This document shows, one piece after another, positions 8,908-19,330 of a stretch of DNA of 64,000 nucleotides (positions are counted from its first letter, which is position 1; each line of letters opens with the position of its first letter). The translations under genes and the position numbers were made by a program. Under the pieces are notes generated by a model that worked only from the letters and a program-made list of their open reading frames with translations, did not search any database and was not told the DNA's origin. Source of the DNA: Pseudomonas hefeiensis (GTDB lineage: Bacteria; Pseudomonadota; Gammaproteobacteria; Pseudomonadales; Pseudomonadaceae); assembly GCF_030687835.1 (NCBI RefSeq), contig NZ_CP117449.1:6143001-6207000 (forward strand), read 5' to 3'.

Positions 8908-10025
8908 GAAGCGCGGGTTGGAGCGTTGGTGCTCGGCGCCGGGGCGGCGCTCGGGTTCAGCGCAGGGGCCGGAGTGCTGGCGGTTGGCGCAGGGGTTGCT
9001 GCAGGAGCCGGAGTCGCAGGCTTGGCCGCCGGAGCAGTCGAGGGTTTTGCGGCAGCAGGCTTTTTCACGGCTGGTTTCGCAGCGGGCTTGGCGGCAGGCT
9101 TGGCAGCCGCAGGCTTCGCGACAGCGGGCTTGGCAGCAGCCGGTTTAGCCGCAGCTTTGACGGGTGCTTTGACAGCGGCTGGCTTGGCAGCCGGTTTAGC
9201 TGCGACTTTGGCGGGCGCTTTGGCAGCGGCAGGCTTGGCAGCCGGTTTGGCCACGGGCTTGGCGGCAGCCGTTTTTGTAGCAGCTGGCTTGGCAGCCGGT
9301 TTAGCCGCGGCGGTTTTTGTCGCTGCGGGCTTGGCGGCGGCTGTTTTAGCGACCGGTTTGGCGACGCTCTTGGCAACAGGTTTAGCGGCGGGCTTGGCAG
9401 CAACTTTGGTCGCCGGCTTGGCGACAGCTTTGACTGCAGTTTTTTTCGCAGCGGGTTTTGCAGCGCTGGCGGCAACCGGTTTTTTCGCGGCCGGTTTGAC
9501 GGCCGGTTTGCTCGCTGCTTTGGCCGGCGCTTTTGCGGCCGGTTTGGCGGCTACTTTGGCCGGTGTTTTTGTCGCGACAGGTTTAGCGGCCGGCTTTCTG
9601 GCCGATACAGCGGCAGGCTTGGCAGCACGAAGGCTCAATACCTTGCCCACGGCTTCTTGCACACGACCAACGCCTTGGGCCAGCTTCAGGCTTTCCTGGG
9701 CATCACGCTTGAGTTGCAGAATATAGGCGCGGGTTTCGGACTGACGATCCTTCAAGGCATCGAGCAGGTCTTCGAGTTCTTTCACAGCGTCTTTGGCCTT
9801 GGCTTGTGCCTTGGCCTTGCCCGCGGTGGCCGCGTCTTGCAGTTTGGTGCGCGACTTGTGCAGTTTTTCCTGCGCCTTGCCGCGTTGCTTTTCCAGTTTG
9901 GCGAGCAGTTTTTCAGCATCAGCCAGGGCTTGGGAGCAGGCGTTTTCCAGATGCTCGAGCAGACTGCCCGAAAGTTGTTGGAGCAAGTGCAACGGAGTGT
10001 TTACTGGCTTCTTGGTGGCCGACAT
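8904..10025 (-). CDS. algP: AlgP, histone H1-like alginate regulator
   Basis: The 373-residue product has an ordered helical N-terminus (about residues 1-130, heptad-rich, coiled coil) and a long C-terminal domain of degenerate KPAA/KPAAK repeats, very rich in lysine, alanine and proline. This is the hallmark of AlgP (AlgR3), a histone H1-like DNA-binding protein first described as a regulator of algD and mucoidy. The repeat DNA is itself tandemly repetitive (about 8915-9620) and is expected to vary in length between strains. It sits downstream of the algQ/fklB genes as in P. aeruginosa. The matching plus-strand frames rich in Gly, Arg and Ser are shadows. Confidence 0.92.
   Translation of the reverse strand: MSATKKPVNTPLHLLQQLSGSLLEHLENACSQALADAEKLLAKLEKQRGKAQEKLHKSRTKLQDAATAGKAKAQAKAKDAVKELEDLLDALKDRQSETRAYILQLKRDAQESLKLAQGVGRVQEAVGKVLSLRAAKPAAVSARKPAAKPVATKTPAKVAAKPAAKAPAKAASKPAVKPAAKKPVAASAAKPAAKKTAVKAVAKPATKVAAKPAAKPVAKSVAKPVAKTAAAKPAATKTAAAKPAAKPAATKTAAAKPVAKPAAKPAAAKAPAKVAAKPAAKPAAVKAPVKAAAKPAAAKPAVAKPAAAKPAAKPAAKPAVKKPAAAKPSTAPAAKPATPAPAATPAPTASTPAPALNPSAAPAPSTNAPTRAS
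8950..9620. repeat. Degenerate 12-base repeat tract encoding AlgP KPAA units
   Basis: The tract repeats variants of a 12-base unit (on the plus strand, ggcttggcagcc and ggtttagccgcg) coding for KPAA on the minus strand. It is a coding low-complexity repeat, so unit number is likely to be unstable but in frame. Confidence 0.75.
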
Positions 10026-10218
10026 GGTTTACCTCCTGACTGACGTGAGTGCGGCTCATACTAGACCTCTGCTGCAACCGCCGCTAGGGCATGTTGACAG
10101 TACACATGCCGTTGCGTTGCAAGGCACGAAAAAACTTCTACGCCACTGCCAGGGCAATCCACCTTTGCGGATATCGGCACTGGCATAATCCCCTCGATTC
10201 GAGGCCGGAGAACACTAC

Positions 10219-10884
10219 ATGTCGCGTCACTTGTTTTTACTCCTGTGCATGGCTTGCTCCATGGCTCAGGCCGCAGAAAAAACCAGCGCAAACGACGCTC
10301 ATGACCTGGCGTACAGCCTGGGGGCAAGCCTGGGTGAACGTCTGCGCCAGGATGTGCCCGACCTGCAGATCCAGGCTTTGGTCGAGGGTCTGCAACAGGC
10401 CTATCTGGGCAAACCGCTGGCCCTGAAAGATCAGCGCATCGAACAGATACTGGCCGACCATCAGGCACAGTTGACGTCGTCACCGGCGACGCCGCAGATC
10501 GAAGCTGCACTGAAAAAGGAGCAGAAATTCCTTGATGAGGAAAAAGCCCGGCCCGGCGCACAGCAACTGGCAGATGGCATCCTGCTGACCGAACTCAAGC
10601 CCGGCAATGGCGCCAAGGCCGGGCAACACGGCAAGGTCCAGGTGTTGTATGTCGGTCGATTGCCGGACGGCAGCGTATTTGATTCCAACGGGCAGGCCCA
10701 ATGGTTCAGTCTCGACAGCGTGATTGACGGCTGGCGCAGTGCGTTGCCGCAAATGCCGGTTGGCGCGAAGTGGCGGCTGGTGATTCCGTCGACCCTGGCC
10801 TACGGTGCCGAGGGAGCCGGGGATGTCATCCCACCGTTCACCCCGCTGGTGTTTGAAATCGAGTTGTTGGGCGCGACAACCTGA
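10219..10884 (+). CDS. FKBP-type peptidyl-prolyl isomerase, periplasmic (FklB/Mip-like)
   Basis: The 221-residue protein starts with a signal peptide (cleavage near AQAAE). A helical dimerisation domain spans about residues 25-105 and an FKBP domain about 115-219. FKBP marks seen are VQVLYVGRLPDGSVFDSN, the hydrophobic pocket segments, and the C-terminal strand PLVFEIELLG. It probably assists folding of envelope proteins by proline isomerisation. It lies between algP and algQ, as in P. aeruginosa (PA5254). A strong hairpin terminator follows 14 bases after the stop. Confidence 0.88.
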   Translation: MSRHLFLLLCMACSMAQAAEKTSANDAHDLAYSLGASLGERLRQDVPDLQIQALVEGLQQAYLGKPLALKDQRIEQILADHQAQLTSSPATPQIEAALKKEQKFLDEEKARPGAQQLADGILLTELKPGNGAKAGQHGKVQVLYVGRLPDGSVFDSNGQAQWFSLDSVIDGWRSALPQMPVGAKWRLVIPSTLAYGAEGAGDVIPPFTPLVFEIELLGATT

Positions 10885-10898
10885 GTCCGACCCAACGA

Positions 10899-10926
10899 AA
10901 AACGGTGCGCAATGCGCACCGTTTTT
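10899..10926 (+). terminator. Intrinsic terminator, bidirectional
   Basis: A perfect inverted repeat (aaaacggtgcgc, a 3-base loop, gcgcaccgtttt) ends in a T run on the plus strand and an A run on its left side. It lies between the convergent fklB-like gene and algQ and can serve both strands. Confidence 0.85.
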
Positions 10927-10942
10927 TATGCCGGAAAGTCCT

Positions 10943-11401
10943 TCACGCCTGGACTGCAGTGACTTCCTTGTGGGCGTTGTGCAGCACCTCGATCAGGCAG
11001 TCTTCCAGCTCGAAACGCTCGTGCAGCAAGCCACCCAGCTCCTTGAATTTTTCTGCTACGCATTTGCCTTCATCGCACAGATCGTTGAAGGCCAGCAGCT
11101 TTTCGGTGATGACATCGATACGCGGATAGATTTGCTCGGCAAGCTCCAGGCCGCGTTTGTCGTTGAAGGCCTTGGCCTCGCTCGTCAGTTGTTCGTATAT
11201 CTCGAAATGGCCGGCAGACACATAGTCGACCAGCACACCGCAGAACTCTTGCAATGGCTTGCGGCTTTCACTCAGCGCTTCAGGCTTGTCACCGAGAGCA
11301 TCATAGGCCCGAACCAGTTCGTGACGCTCCTGCAACCAGCGGTCGATCAGCAGATGCACCCCACCCCAGCGTTCCTGAGCATTCTGACAACTTTCGAGCA
11401 T
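10943..11401 (-). CDS. algQ: AlgQ/Rsd-family anti-sigma70 factor
   Basis: The 152-residue all-helical protein matches AlgQ (AlgR2), the Pseudomonas counterpart of E. coli Rsd. Visible features are [21 protein letters not shown] at the N-terminus and [20 protein letters not shown] at the C-terminus. The family binds sigma70 region 4 and, in Pseudomonas, affects alginate, siderophore and polyphosphate/GTP levels. I chose the ATG at 11401. It belongs to the alg/hem block and is followed on its strand by a shared terminator. Confidence 0.9.
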   Translation of the reverse strand: MLESCQNAQERWGGVHLLIDRWLQERHELVRAYDALGDKPEALSESRKPLQEFCGVLVDYVSAGHFEIYEQLTSEAKAFNDKRGLELAEQIYPRIDVITEKLLAFNDLCDEGKCVAEKFKELGGLLHERFELEDCLIEVLHNAHKEVTAVQA

Positions 11402-11578
11402 GGTGATTTCTTCCCTTGTGAGTCATGCCCCTCGCAGCCTGTGCACCGCCTGAAATGATCAGGGACAAGCCAGACACAACATGATCGAGCGGCATAATTC
11501 CAATAACACGTGCGGGCCAGATTATGCCCGCACGACAACCGCTTCAAGGTACGCAGGAGATAAAGTTCATACAAGTGT

Positions 11579-12121
11579 TTAATCCATGACCCGGACCAGC
11601 TGCGACGTTGTGCCGCTGAGCGGTCGTATCAGGGCGTTCCAGACAAGGCGCAACAGCAGATAGGACATCACAATAGACACGGCAAGAAAAAACAGCAGGC
11701 TCCATTCGGGCAGACTCAGGTCGAACAGCGTCCAGGTGACACTCGCGCAGTCGATTGCACCGTCGAGCACACGATGTACGGCACCCCACCACGAATCAGC
11801 TCCCTTCAGGTGAGCGATACAATCGGGTAACTGCTCGAGCGAATTGCTTTGCACCAGAACCTGACGCCATGCCAGCGTCAATCCTGCCGACGCGAAAACC
11901 AGCCCCATCGCTCCGTAGAAGATGCTGCCCTTCTGGCCAGGACCCTGCAGACATGCAGCGAGACAGTTCATCAAGAACAGCGTCAGGCACAGACGCTGCA
12001 AAACACACAGGCTGCAAGGCGTCAGACCTACCGTGTATTCCAGATAACTGGCGATGCCCAAAACCAGGGCGGAGGCGACGAAAGCCATGAAAAACAAGAA
12101 GCGTGAGCAGGCCAAAGACAT
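11579..12121 (-). CDS. dsbB: Disulfide bond formation protein B (DsbB/DsbH)
   Basis: The 180-residue inner-membrane protein has four transmembrane segments. The quinone-proximal pair is the CSLC motif (Cys36/Cys39) and the periplasmic loop pair is Cys101/Cys125, the full set needed to reoxidise DsbA and pass electrons to ubiquinone. The position next to hemY corresponds to dsbH (PA5256) in P. aeruginosa, one of two dsbB paralogues usual in this genus. A REP pair separates it from hemY. Confidence 0.88.
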   Translation of the reverse strand: MSLACSRFLFFMAFVASALVLGIASYLEYTVGLTPCSLCVLQRLCLTLFLMNCLAACLQGPGQKGSIFYGAMGLVFASAGLTLAWRQVLVQSNSLEQLPDCIAHLKGADSWWGAVHRVLDGAIDCASVTWTLFDLSLPEWSLLFFLAVSIVMSYLLLRLVWNALIRPLSGTTSQLVRVMD

Positions 12122-12310
12122 GGCAGTTCCGTAACAGAAGAGACAGGCAGTTACGGTAGAGGAAAGCCCTTGAGCCTTTCAAGGCGGGCCCGTGCAGACA
12201 CTTCACCAGGGGTGTAGGGAATTCCCGACAGACAAGAGCAGATTAAGCGCGGTTTGCTGTAGGACTTTACCGAAGGCATTGCTAAAGCCTTTAGGGGCGT
12301 CAATAAACAC

Positions 12311-12442
12311 GTGGCGAGGGAGCTTGCTCCCGCTGGGTGGCGCAGCCGCCCCCCAAACCATTCAGCCCGGTCCATCGAGAGGGAAACAGCCGGCAGGTTT
12401 ACGACTGCTGCGCAGCCGAGCGGGAGCAAGCTCCCTCGCCAC
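12311..12442. repeat. REP element pair between dsbB and hemY
   Basis: A 23-base arm beginning gtggcgagggagcttgctcc is repeated in inverted orientation at the far end, with smaller palindromes inside. This is the classic Pseudomonas REP doublet layout. Confidence 0.85.
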
Positions 12443-12479
12443 GATGATTCATATCGAACTCAAGAACGATTTCCTTCTC

Positions 12480-13727
12480 TCAGGTGGCCAAGACCTGAGC
12501 CGGGGCCGGCAGCGGCGCGGCAAGCAAACGCTCGTCCAGCAACCCCAACCCTTCCTGGAAGAGCTGATTGCTGCGCTCGGCATCCCCCAGTTGCGCCAGC
12601 AATCGCGCCAGTTCGGCGCAGGCCTCGGGATTGCGCTGCAGGCGCAAACTGCTTTCCAGATAATCCCGTGCCTTGCCCCACAAACTGTTTTGCAGGCACA
12701 GGCGCCCCAACGTCAGCAGCAGACCAGGGTCGCTCGGATGATCCTTGAGCCAACCTTCGGCCGCTTGTAGTTGACGGCCTGGATCATTGCCGCGGACCAA
12801 CCCGTACAAGCGCGCCAGGTGACTGTCATAGTGACGCTTGAGCGCAGCCCGCAGCACCTCTTCGGCCTCGGCCTGCGCTCCGAGTTGGCGCAGTTGCTCG
12901 GCATAGGCCAGCACCAGAGCCGATTCCTGACGCTGCGCAGATGTCAGTTGCTGCCAGGCACGGTTAAGCGATTGCAACCCGACACTGCCGTCTTCGTCAC
13001 GGTGGGCCGCCAGGGTAAGGTTTTCGCCCCAGGCCCGACGCTCCAGTTCAGCCAGCTCAGCCGGCGGCAGGACCTTGTCCTTGCGCAGCTCCGGCAACAG
13101 CCGAACCACCGCCGACCAATCACCGCGCTGCTGGTGCAGGCGCTGCAACTGGCGCAGGGTCTGGGCGTTATGTGGGTGGCGCTCATGCATGGTCTGCAGC
13201 GTACTCAACGCACCGTCGGTGTCGCCGCGGTCCATCTGCAGTTGTGCGTGCGTCAGGGCAATTGCCAGTTCAGCCTGGGGCTGACGCTCAAGGGCACGTT
13301 CCAACAGGCCGTCGCTCTGTTCGTAAAGACCCTGCTCATTGGCCGCCCGGGCCGCGCCGAGGTAATACAGCAATGGTTGGCGCTCGGCTTCGGCGGCACG
13401 ATGCAGGTGCCGTTGGGCACTGGCCCAGCGACCTTCGGCCAGGTCCAATTGACCGTGCTCAATTGCCACTTGCACACGACGACTGCGGTTGCGTCGCGAC
13501 CACGGGTTGACCACGCCAGTGGAGGTCGTCACCAGCCCGATCAAGGCGCTAAGGCCCCGCCACACCAGCCAGAGCACCGCCACCAATGCCAGGGTGACCC
13601 ATAGGCCGGCTTCGTAACGGAAGTTCTTATATGCCACCAACACGTAACCCGAATGCTCGGCGATCGCCACGCCCAGCAAAGCAGCAACAGCGATGACCAC
13701 GAACACAATCACGTAGAGCCGCTTCAT
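12480..13727 (-). CDS. hemY: HemY, haem-biosynthesis-associated TPR membrane protein
   Basis: The 415-residue protein has two N-terminal transmembrane helices (about residues 1-60; HemY_N) followed by TPR-like helical repeats, for example LGAARAANEQGLYEQSDGLL. It is the proteobacterial HemY of unknown chemistry, not the protoporphyrinogen oxidase that shares the name in Bacillus. Its ATG overlaps the hemX stop by four bases. The hemC-hemD-hemX-hemY order is standard for gammaproteobacteria. Confidence 0.88.
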   Translation of the reverse strand: MKRLYVIVFVVIAVAALLGVAIAEHSGYVLVAYKNFRYEAGLWVTLALVAVLWLVWRGLSALIGLVTTSTGVVNPWSRRNRSRRVQVAIEHGQLDLAEGRWASAQRHLHRAAEAERQPLLYYLGAARAANEQGLYEQSDGLLERALERQPQAELAIALTHAQLQMDRGDTDGALSTLQTMHERHPHNAQTLRQLQRLHQQRGDWSAVVRLLPELRKDKVLPPAELAELERRAWGENLTLAAHRDEDGSVGLQSLNRAWQQLTSAQRQESALVLAYAEQLRQLGAQAEAEEVLRAALKRHYDSHLARLYGLVRGNDPGRQLQAAEGWLKDHPSDPGLLLTLGRLCLQNSLWGKARDYLESSLRLQRNPEACAELARLLAQLGDAERSNQLFQEGLGLLDERLLAAPLPAPAQVLAT

Positions 13728-15637
13728 GGCGCGGTCTCCTGCCCATCAGGTTTGGCCAGCGGCTTGACCGACTCTTCGGCGTTCAGGTTGCGGCGCTCCA
13801 GATAGGCCTGAACGCTGCTCAGGGTTCCTGTGAGGTCTGGGGTCACCACCGTCACCGGTTGTTCGGCCAGCTCGACCACGCGCTCGAGCATGACTTTGCT
13901 TTGCGGGTTGTCCTGGTTGAAGTTGTTCTTGAGCACGTCACGCGCTTGAGCCAGCGCCTGGGTGTACACCGGAGCCTGGCCGTTGAGAGCCGCCCATTGC
14001 GCCTGCTCCAGGGCCAGGCTCAAGGCCAGGCGCACCTGCACCAGACTCTGTCCGGCCAGGAGCGGACGGACGTTCTCATCCGCGTTGAAGTCGATACGGA
14101 TATAGCGCGATATCTGGTCCCACCACTGTGCCCAGCGGCTGGCGCCATCGCCATCGGCGGTCAAACCCAGCAACGACTCACCACGATCCTTGTATTCGGG
14201 TGCCAGCTCCGTGAGTTGCAGCACCTGGTCACGCAAAGCCCCCAACTGCAGGAAAAGCCCGGTGCGATCTGGCTGTTCGGTGCTGCGCAGCGCAGCAAGG
14301 GTCTTGGCCAGTTGCTCACGAGCGGCGAACGAGCCAGGGTCGTTCTGCTCACGCAGGATTTCGTCAGCCCCCTGGACCAGCGCCTGGGCACTGCTGATGT
14401 CTTGCAGGGCGGAAAGACGCAGGCTGGCCAGGCGCAGCAGATGTTCAGCTTCAGCCAGGCGCCAGTCCTTGCGGCTGGCCCCGAGCACGGTTTCCAGGCG
14501 CTGGTTCAGCCGCTGCTGATCACCCTGCAACTGGGCGACCTGACGCCGACGCTCTTCCAGCTCTTGCGCCGCCGGCAATTGAGCCAGGCGTTCACTCAGG
14601 CGTTGCTCATTGAGCTTGAGGGCCTGGGCCTGATCGTTAAGCGCCTGAACCTGGGTGGACTGCTGCTGGTTATTGGCTTGCAGGTGACGTACCTGCCACA
14701 CGCCCCAACCACCCACGGCCACGCCGGCGGCTCCCAATAACAATGCGACAATGGCCAGCCCGTTGCCGCGACGCGGCGCCTTCGCAGCCGGGGTTTCAAC
14801 CGGCGTATCGATCGCGGGTTGGTCTTGATCTTTTGGCAAGGCTGTTTCGCTCACGTATCCATCCTTTGCATTAGAAAACGGCACGGACTGATCCCGTAAC
14901 GCCGCCAGCAAAGCCGCGGCACTGGCACCACGGCAATCCACAACTGTCAGGGCCCCGGCGGCACGGGCCATCTCGGCGACCCTTGGGCTTGGAACAAACA
15001 ACGGCAACCGCGCCAACGCGGGCCACGCGTCGCCAGCCAGCCGCTGCAGATGCTCGAAACTCTGCCCACTGCTGACCACCAGCGCGTTCAAGCGTTCCGC
15101 TTTGACTCTTGCCGCCAACTCACCTTCTCGGTAATGCGGCAGGCTGCGCCGGTACAGTTCCAGATAATCGACACTAGCACCTTGCTCGCGCAAGCGCTCC
15201 GCCAGCAAGCCGCGCCCGCCCTCGCCGCGCACAATCAAAACCTTGGGATTGGGTCGGGTGATCGCCTGGCGTAGCACCAGATGCTCCAGCAAGGCTTCGC
15301 TGTCATCGCCGTTGTCGGGATAAAACACAGTGAGGCCGGCGTCGACAAGGATCTGCCCGGTCGCCGCCCCCACGCTGAACCATGGCTGGTCTGGCGGCTG
15401 GGGCCAATATTGGCGCAGCAACTCCACACACAATCGTGCGGCGGGCTTGCTGACCACAATCACGGCACAGTACTGGTCCAGCCGTTGAAAAGTCTCCCGC
15501 ATGGCGTCGGACATAGCGACCGGCTCGATATCCAGCAACGGCAGGCTGCTGCTGTACACCCCTGCCTCTGCCAGGACAGCCGCCAGGGCCGACGACTCGT
15601 CAACCGGTCGGGTCAGCAGCAGCCGCCAGCCCGTCAC
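13724..15637 (-). CDS. hemDX: Fused uroporphyrinogen-III synthase HemD / membrane protein HemX
   Basis: One open frame of 637 residues covers both genes. Residues 1 to about 255 are HemD, which cyclises hydroxymethylbilane to uroporphyrinogen III ([11 protein letters not shown] start, [11 protein letters not shown] motif). Residues 262-637 are HemX: an acidic/proline-rich cytoplasmic stretch, one transmembrane helix near residues 291-313, and a long periplasmic coiled coil. At 14854 there is an in-frame GTG with AAGGA seven bases upstream, exactly where separate hemX genes begin, so HemX may be made both as a fusion and alone. The start overlaps the hemC stop by four bases. Confidence 0.88.
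   Translation of the reverse strand: MTGWRLLLTRPVDESSALAAVLAEAGVYSSSLPLLDIEPVAMSDAMRETFQRLDQYCAVIVVSKPAARLCVELLRQYWPQPPDQPWFSVGAATGQILVDAGLTVFYPDNGDDSEALLEHLVLRQAITRPNPKVLIVRGEGGRGLLAERLREQGASVDYLELYRRSLPHYREGELAARVKAERLNALVVSSGQSFEHLQRLAGDAWPALARLPLFVPSPRVAEMARAAGALTVVDCRGASAAALLAALRDQSVPFSNAKDGYVSETALPKDQDQPAIDTPVETPAAKAPRRGNGLAIVALLLGAAGVAVGGWGVWQVRHLQANNQQQSTQVQALNDQAQALKLNEQRLSERLAQLPAAQELEERRRQVAQLQGDQQRLNQRLETVLGASRKDWRLAEAEHLLRLASLRLSALQDISSAQALVQGADEILREQNDPGSFAAREQLAKTLAALRSTEQPDRTGLFLQLGALRDQVLQLTELAPEYKDRGESLLGLTADGDGASRWAQWWDQISRYIRIDFNADENVRPLLAGQSLVQVRLALSLALEQAQWAALNGQAPVYTQALAQARDVLKNNFNQDNPQSKVMLERVVELAEQPVTVVTPDLTGTLSSVQAYLERRNLNAEESVKPLAKPDGQETAP
14852..14866 (-). promoter_or_regulatory. 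Internal ribosome-binding site and GTG start for HemX
   Basis: AAGGA at 14866-14862 lies seven bases before GTG at 14854-14852, in frame with both domains. HemX in species with two genes begins with the same residues (SETALPK follows the start). This suggests dual decoding of one frame. Confidence 0.55.
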
Positions 15638-16575
15638 GCGTGGCCCGCCTCGCCGTAGACCTTCTTGAGAATGTCGTCAGCGCCCTGACGGAGGAGGTCT
15701 TCGGCTACCCGCACACCCAGCGCCTCGGCATCACGGCGCGGCGCCCGGGCCTCGGCGCTGAGCAGTCGGCCACCGTTCGGATCACCCACCAAGCCGCGCA
15801 ACCAGACCTGCTCGCCTTCGAGCACGGCGTAACAGGCGATCGGCACCTGGCAACCGCCATTGAGGTGTTTGTTGAGGGCGCGTTCGGCGAAGACCCGGGT
15901 GGCCGTGTCGTCGTGATGCAGCGGTGCCAACAGGGCATGGATTTCGCTGTCGGCGCTGCGACATTCAATGCCCACCGCTCCTTGACCACCGGCTGGCAGG
16001 CTGTCATCGACGCTGATGGCCGCAGTGATGCGATCTTCAAAGCCGAGGCGGATCAGGCCGGCGGCGGCAAGGATAATTGCGTCGTACTCACCGGCATCGA
16101 GTTTGGCCAGGCGCGTGTTGACGTTGCCCCGCAGGAAACGGATTTGCAGGTCTGGGCGGCGGGTCAGTAACTGCGCCTGGCGACGCAGGCTGGAGGTGCC
16201 GACCACGCTCCCGGCAGGCAGCGCATCAAGGCTTGCAAACGTGTTGGATACGAACGCATCACGCGGATCTTCACGCTCGCAGATGCAAAACAGGCCCAGG
16301 CCTTCAGGAAAGTCCATGGGCACATCTTTCATCGAGTGCACGGCGATATCGGCTTCGTTGTCCAGCAGCGCGGTTTCCAGCTCCTTGACGAACAGACCCT
16401 TGCCGCCGATTTTCGACAGCGGCGAGTCCAGCAGCTTGTCGCCGCGACTGACCATGGGCACCAGCGTCACGATCAGGCCGGAATGAGCCTCCTCCAAACG
16501 GGCTTTGACGTATTCGGCCTGCCAGAGGGCCAGGGCACTTTTACGGGTGGCGATGCGGATCTCGCGAGGGGACAT
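15634..16575 (-). CDS. hemC: Porphobilinogen deaminase (hydroxymethylbilane synthase)
   Basis: The 313-residue enzyme joins four porphobilinogens into hydroxymethylbilane. The dipyrromethane-cofactor cysteine is in NGGCQVPI at about residue 242, and the catalytic aspartate region [11 protein letters not shown] is intact near residue 80. Length matches the family. It heads the hemC-hemDX-hemY operon, with four-base overlaps at each junction. Confidence 0.95.
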   Translation of the reverse strand: MSPREIRIATRKSALALWQAEYVKARLEEAHSGLIVTLVPMVSRGDKLLDSPLSKIGGKGLFVKELETALLDNEADIAVHSMKDVPMDFPEGLGLFCICEREDPRDAFVSNTFASLDALPAGSVVGTSSLRRQAQLLTRRPDLQIRFLRGNVNTRLAKLDAGEYDAIILAAAGLIRLGFEDRITAAISVDDSLPAGGQGAVGIECRSADSEIHALLAPLHHDDTATRVFAERALNKHLNGGCQVPIACYAVLEGEQVWLRGLVGDPNGGRLLSAEARAPRRDAEALGVRVAEDLLRQGADDILKKVYGEAGHA

Positions 16576-16722
16576 GGATCAATCCGTACTTAAAAGATAC
16601 GGCGGATAATAACAGCTCAGCCAAATTCGCTTTGACTTGAATCACGACCCCAAGGCCTCCCTGGCCGCCAGTGTCCTGGTAATGGAACGCGCTGAACGGG
16701 GTGAACGCCTTGGAGCTTCGAG

Positions 16723-17469
16723 CTAAAGCTGTTGCATCATCTTCCGTACGCCGGCCACATGCCGCCGGCTGACAATCAGCGCATCGCCATTGAGGCCTTT
16801 GAGAAACAGCTGGAAATGCCCAAGCGGTGTGCGCTGCAAACGCTCAATACGCTCGCGAGCCACGAGGGCGTTGCGGTGGATGCGCACGAAGCGTTCACCG
16901 AACTCGTCTTCAAGGGCCTTGAGTGGCTCGTCCAGCAGCACCTCGCCGCTCTCGTGACGCAAGGTCACGTATTTATGGTCGGCGATAAAATAGACCACCT
17001 GATTCAACGGGATCAGTTCGATGCCTTTGCGTGTACGCGCACTGATGTGGCTGCGCGGGCCGCTGCCGCTTTCGGCAGCCGGACGGGTCAACGCCGCCAG
17101 TTGCACCCGGTTGGGCCGCTCGGCCTTGCGCAACGCCTCGACCAGCGCCTCGGCAGAGACTGGCTTGATCAGATAGCCCACGGCGCCGGCCTGCAACACC
17201 TCGGGCGGGAAGTCGTCTCGCGTGGTGCAGAACACCACCGCAGGCGGTGACTCGCGCTCGCACAACTTCGCCGCGACCTGCAAACCGTCCAGGCCAGGCA
17301 TGCGTATGTCGAGCAGCACGATATCCGGCTTGTGGCTGTCAATAAGGGCCAACGCCTCTTCGCCATTGGTGGCGCTCGGCTCCAGGACACTGTAACCCTC
17401 AAGTTCGCCAACCATTCGGCTCAGGCGCTCACGGGCCAGTGGTTCGTCATCAACGATCAGGACATTCAT
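16723..17469 (-). CDS. algR: AlgR, LytTR-family response regulator
   Basis: The start is the ATG at 17469 (MNVLIVDDEP), giving 248 residues, the exact length of P. aeruginosa AlgR; an upstream in-frame ATG adds 20 residues that do not fit. The receiver domain has the phosphoacceptor Asp54 (LLDIRMPG) and acidic pair Asp7/Asp8. The C-terminal LytTR DNA-binding domain includes FVRIHRNALVAR. AlgR controls alginate, twitching motility and virulence genes in P. aeruginosa. Its usual sensor gene algZ/fimS is absent beside it here. Confidence 0.93.
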   Translation of the reverse strand: MNVLIVDDEPLARERLSRMVGELEGYSVLEPSATNGEEALALIDSHKPDIVLLDIRMPGLDGLQVAAKLCERESPPAVVFCTTRDDFPPEVLQAGAVGYLIKPVSAEALVEALRKAERPNRVQLAALTRPAAESGSGPRSHISARTRKGIELIPLNQVVYFIADHKYVTLRHESGEVLLDEPLKALEDEFGERFVRIHRNALVARERIERLQRTPLGHFQLFLKGLNGDALIVSRRHVAGVRKMMQQL

Positions 17470-17929
17470 ATTGCGCTGGATTCCTGCGTGAGTCTCGCAC
17501 AAGGATAGCGTAGACAGGGGAAGTGACATCCGTCACCGCGATCCACGCTAAGACTCGCTCGAGGGCCAAAAAGTGCCGCGAGGCAGTTGCCTATCTTTAC
17601 CAGCGCCTGCCGATCAATGCTCGAGGCCTGTTGTCGCACGGCGTCGCCGTAGGAATTGTTAACACTCCATCTGACCAATACGAGCCCCCCTCTTCTGTTC
17701 GTCCAATGCTCCATGGATGGAAAAGTAAAAGTCCTACAGTCCACTGTAGACGGTTGCCACGCCGATATTGCTCAATCGAAAAATATCGTTGAGCACAAAC
17801 CCTGTGAAATGCTCGGGTTGTGTGCAAAAAAACCTGCCGACCAGTGCCAGCGCCAGCCCCGGCAACCCTGTTATCATCCGTCGCAGCCTTTAACCGCTAC
17901 TTTTTCCACAGCCGATCACGAGCGAATTC
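17470..17929. promoter_or_regulatory. Divergent algR/argH intergenic region
   Basis: About 460 bases separate the algR and argH starts. Short open frames exist but none resembles a protein, and none is the histidine kinase AlgZ. An inverted repeat (tgctcaa ... ttgagca) spans about 17769-17796 and may be a hairpin or operator. Promoters for both genes must lie here; I cannot assign them with confidence. Confidence 0.5.
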
Positions 17930-19324
17930 ATGAGCACTGACAAGACCAATCAGTCCTGGGGCGGCCGCTTCAGTGAACCCGTCGACGCCTTCGTCGCCCG
18001 CTTCACCGCCTCCGTCAACTTCGACCAGCGCCTGTATCGCCACGACATCATGGGCTCGATCGCCCACGCCACCATGCTGGCCAAGGTCGGCGTTCTGACC
18101 GATGCCGAGCGCGACAACATCATCGATGGCCTGAAAACCATCCAGGGTGAAATCGAGGCCGGCCAGTTCGACTGGCGCGTCGATCTCGAAGACGTGCACA
18201 TGAACATCGAAGCGCGCCTGACCGACCGCATCGGCGTGACCGGCAAGAAGCTGCACACCGGCCGCAGCCGAAACGACCAGGTGGCCACCGACATTCGCTT
18301 GTGGCTGCGCGATGAAATCGACCTGATCCTGGGCGAAATCACCCGCCTGCAAAAAGGCTTGCTGGAGCAGGCCGAGCGCGAGGCCGAGAGCATCATGCCG
18401 GGCTTCACACACCTGCAAACCGCTCAACCGGTGACCTTCGGGCACCACATGCTGGCGTGGTTCGAAATGCTCAGCCGCGACTACGAGCGCCTGGTCGATT
18501 GCCGTAAACGCACCAACCGTATGCCCTTGGGCAGCGCCGCGCTGGCCGGCACCACGTACCCGATCGATCGTGAATATACCGCGCAGTTGCTGGGCTTCGA
18601 CGCCGTGGGCGGCAACTCGCTGGATAACGTCTCGGACCGCGATTTCGCCATCGAATTCTGCGCCGCCGCGAGCATCGCGATGATGCATCTGTCGCGCTTC
18701 TCCGAAGAGCTGGTGCTATGGACCAGCGCGCAATTCCAGTTCATTGACCTGCCGGACCGTTTCTGCACGGGTAGCTCGATCATGCCGCAAAAGAAAAACC
18801 CTGACGTGCCAGAACTGGTACGCGGCAAGAGTGGCCGGGTATTCGGTGCGCTGATGGGCCTGCTGACCCTGATGAAAGGCCAGCCGCTGGCCTACAACAA
18901 GGACAACCAGGAAGACAAGGAACCGCTGTTCGACGCCGCCGACACCCTGCGTGATTCGCTGCGGGCCTTTGCCGACATGATCCCGGCGATCAAGCCCAAG
19001 CATGCAGTGATGCGCGAAGCGGCCTTGCGCGGCTTTTCCACTGCCACCGACCTCGCTGATTACCTGGTACGCCGTGGCCTGCCGTTTCGTGACTGCCACG
19101 AAATCGTCGGCCATGCCGTGAAGTACGGTGTGGACAACGGCAAGGACCTGGCGGAGATGAGCCTGGAAGAACTGCGCAAGTTCAGCGAGCAGATCGAGCA
19201 GGACGTATTTGCAGTGCTGACCCTGGAAGGTTCGGTCAATGCCCGTGACCACATCGGCGGCACAGCCCCTGCCCAGGTCAAGGCAGCCGTGGTGCGCGGC
19301 CAGGCGTTGCTCGCCAGCCGCTAA
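17930..19324 (+). CDS. argH: Argininosuccinate lyase
   Basis: The 464-residue enzyme cleaves argininosuccinate to arginine and fumarate, the last step of arginine synthesis. The fumarate-lyase signature [10 protein letters not shown] occupies residues 281-290, with the catalytic serine in it; the motifs HTGRSRNDQ and [10 protein letters not shown] are also intact. The start ATG gives the expected N-terminus [19 protein letters not shown]. It is monocistronic, followed by a REP pair. Confidence 0.96.
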   Translation: MSTDKTNQSWGGRFSEPVDAFVARFTASVNFDQRLYRHDIMGSIAHATMLAKVGVLTDAERDNIIDGLKTIQGEIEAGQFDWRVDLEDVHMNIEARLTDRIGVTGKKLHTGRSRNDQVATDIRLWLRDEIDLILGEITRLQKGLLEQAEREAESIMPGFTHLQTAQPVTFGHHMLAWFEMLSRDYERLVDCRKRTNRMPLGSAALAGTTYPIDREYTAQLLGFDAVGGNSLDNVSDRDFAIEFCAAASIAMMHLSRFSEELVLWTSAQFQFIDLPDRFCTGSSIMPQKKNPDVPELVRGKSGRVFGALMGLLTLMKGQPLAYNKDNQEDKEPLFDAADTLRDSLRAFADMIPAIKPKHAVMREAALRGFSTATDLADYLVRRGLPFRDCHEIVGHAVKYGVDNGKDLAEMSLEELRKFSEQIEQDVFAVLTLEGSVNARDHIGGTAPAQVKAAVVRGQALLASR

Positions 19325-19330
19325 AAGCAT

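Noticed and set aside
8950..9620. Satellite or CRISPR repeat
   Set aside because: The repeats encode the KPAA tail of AlgP and contain no spacers.
8823..10043. Long plus-strand frames rich in Gly, Arg and Ser, or in Ala and Gly
   Set aside because: They are shadows of the algP repeat region.
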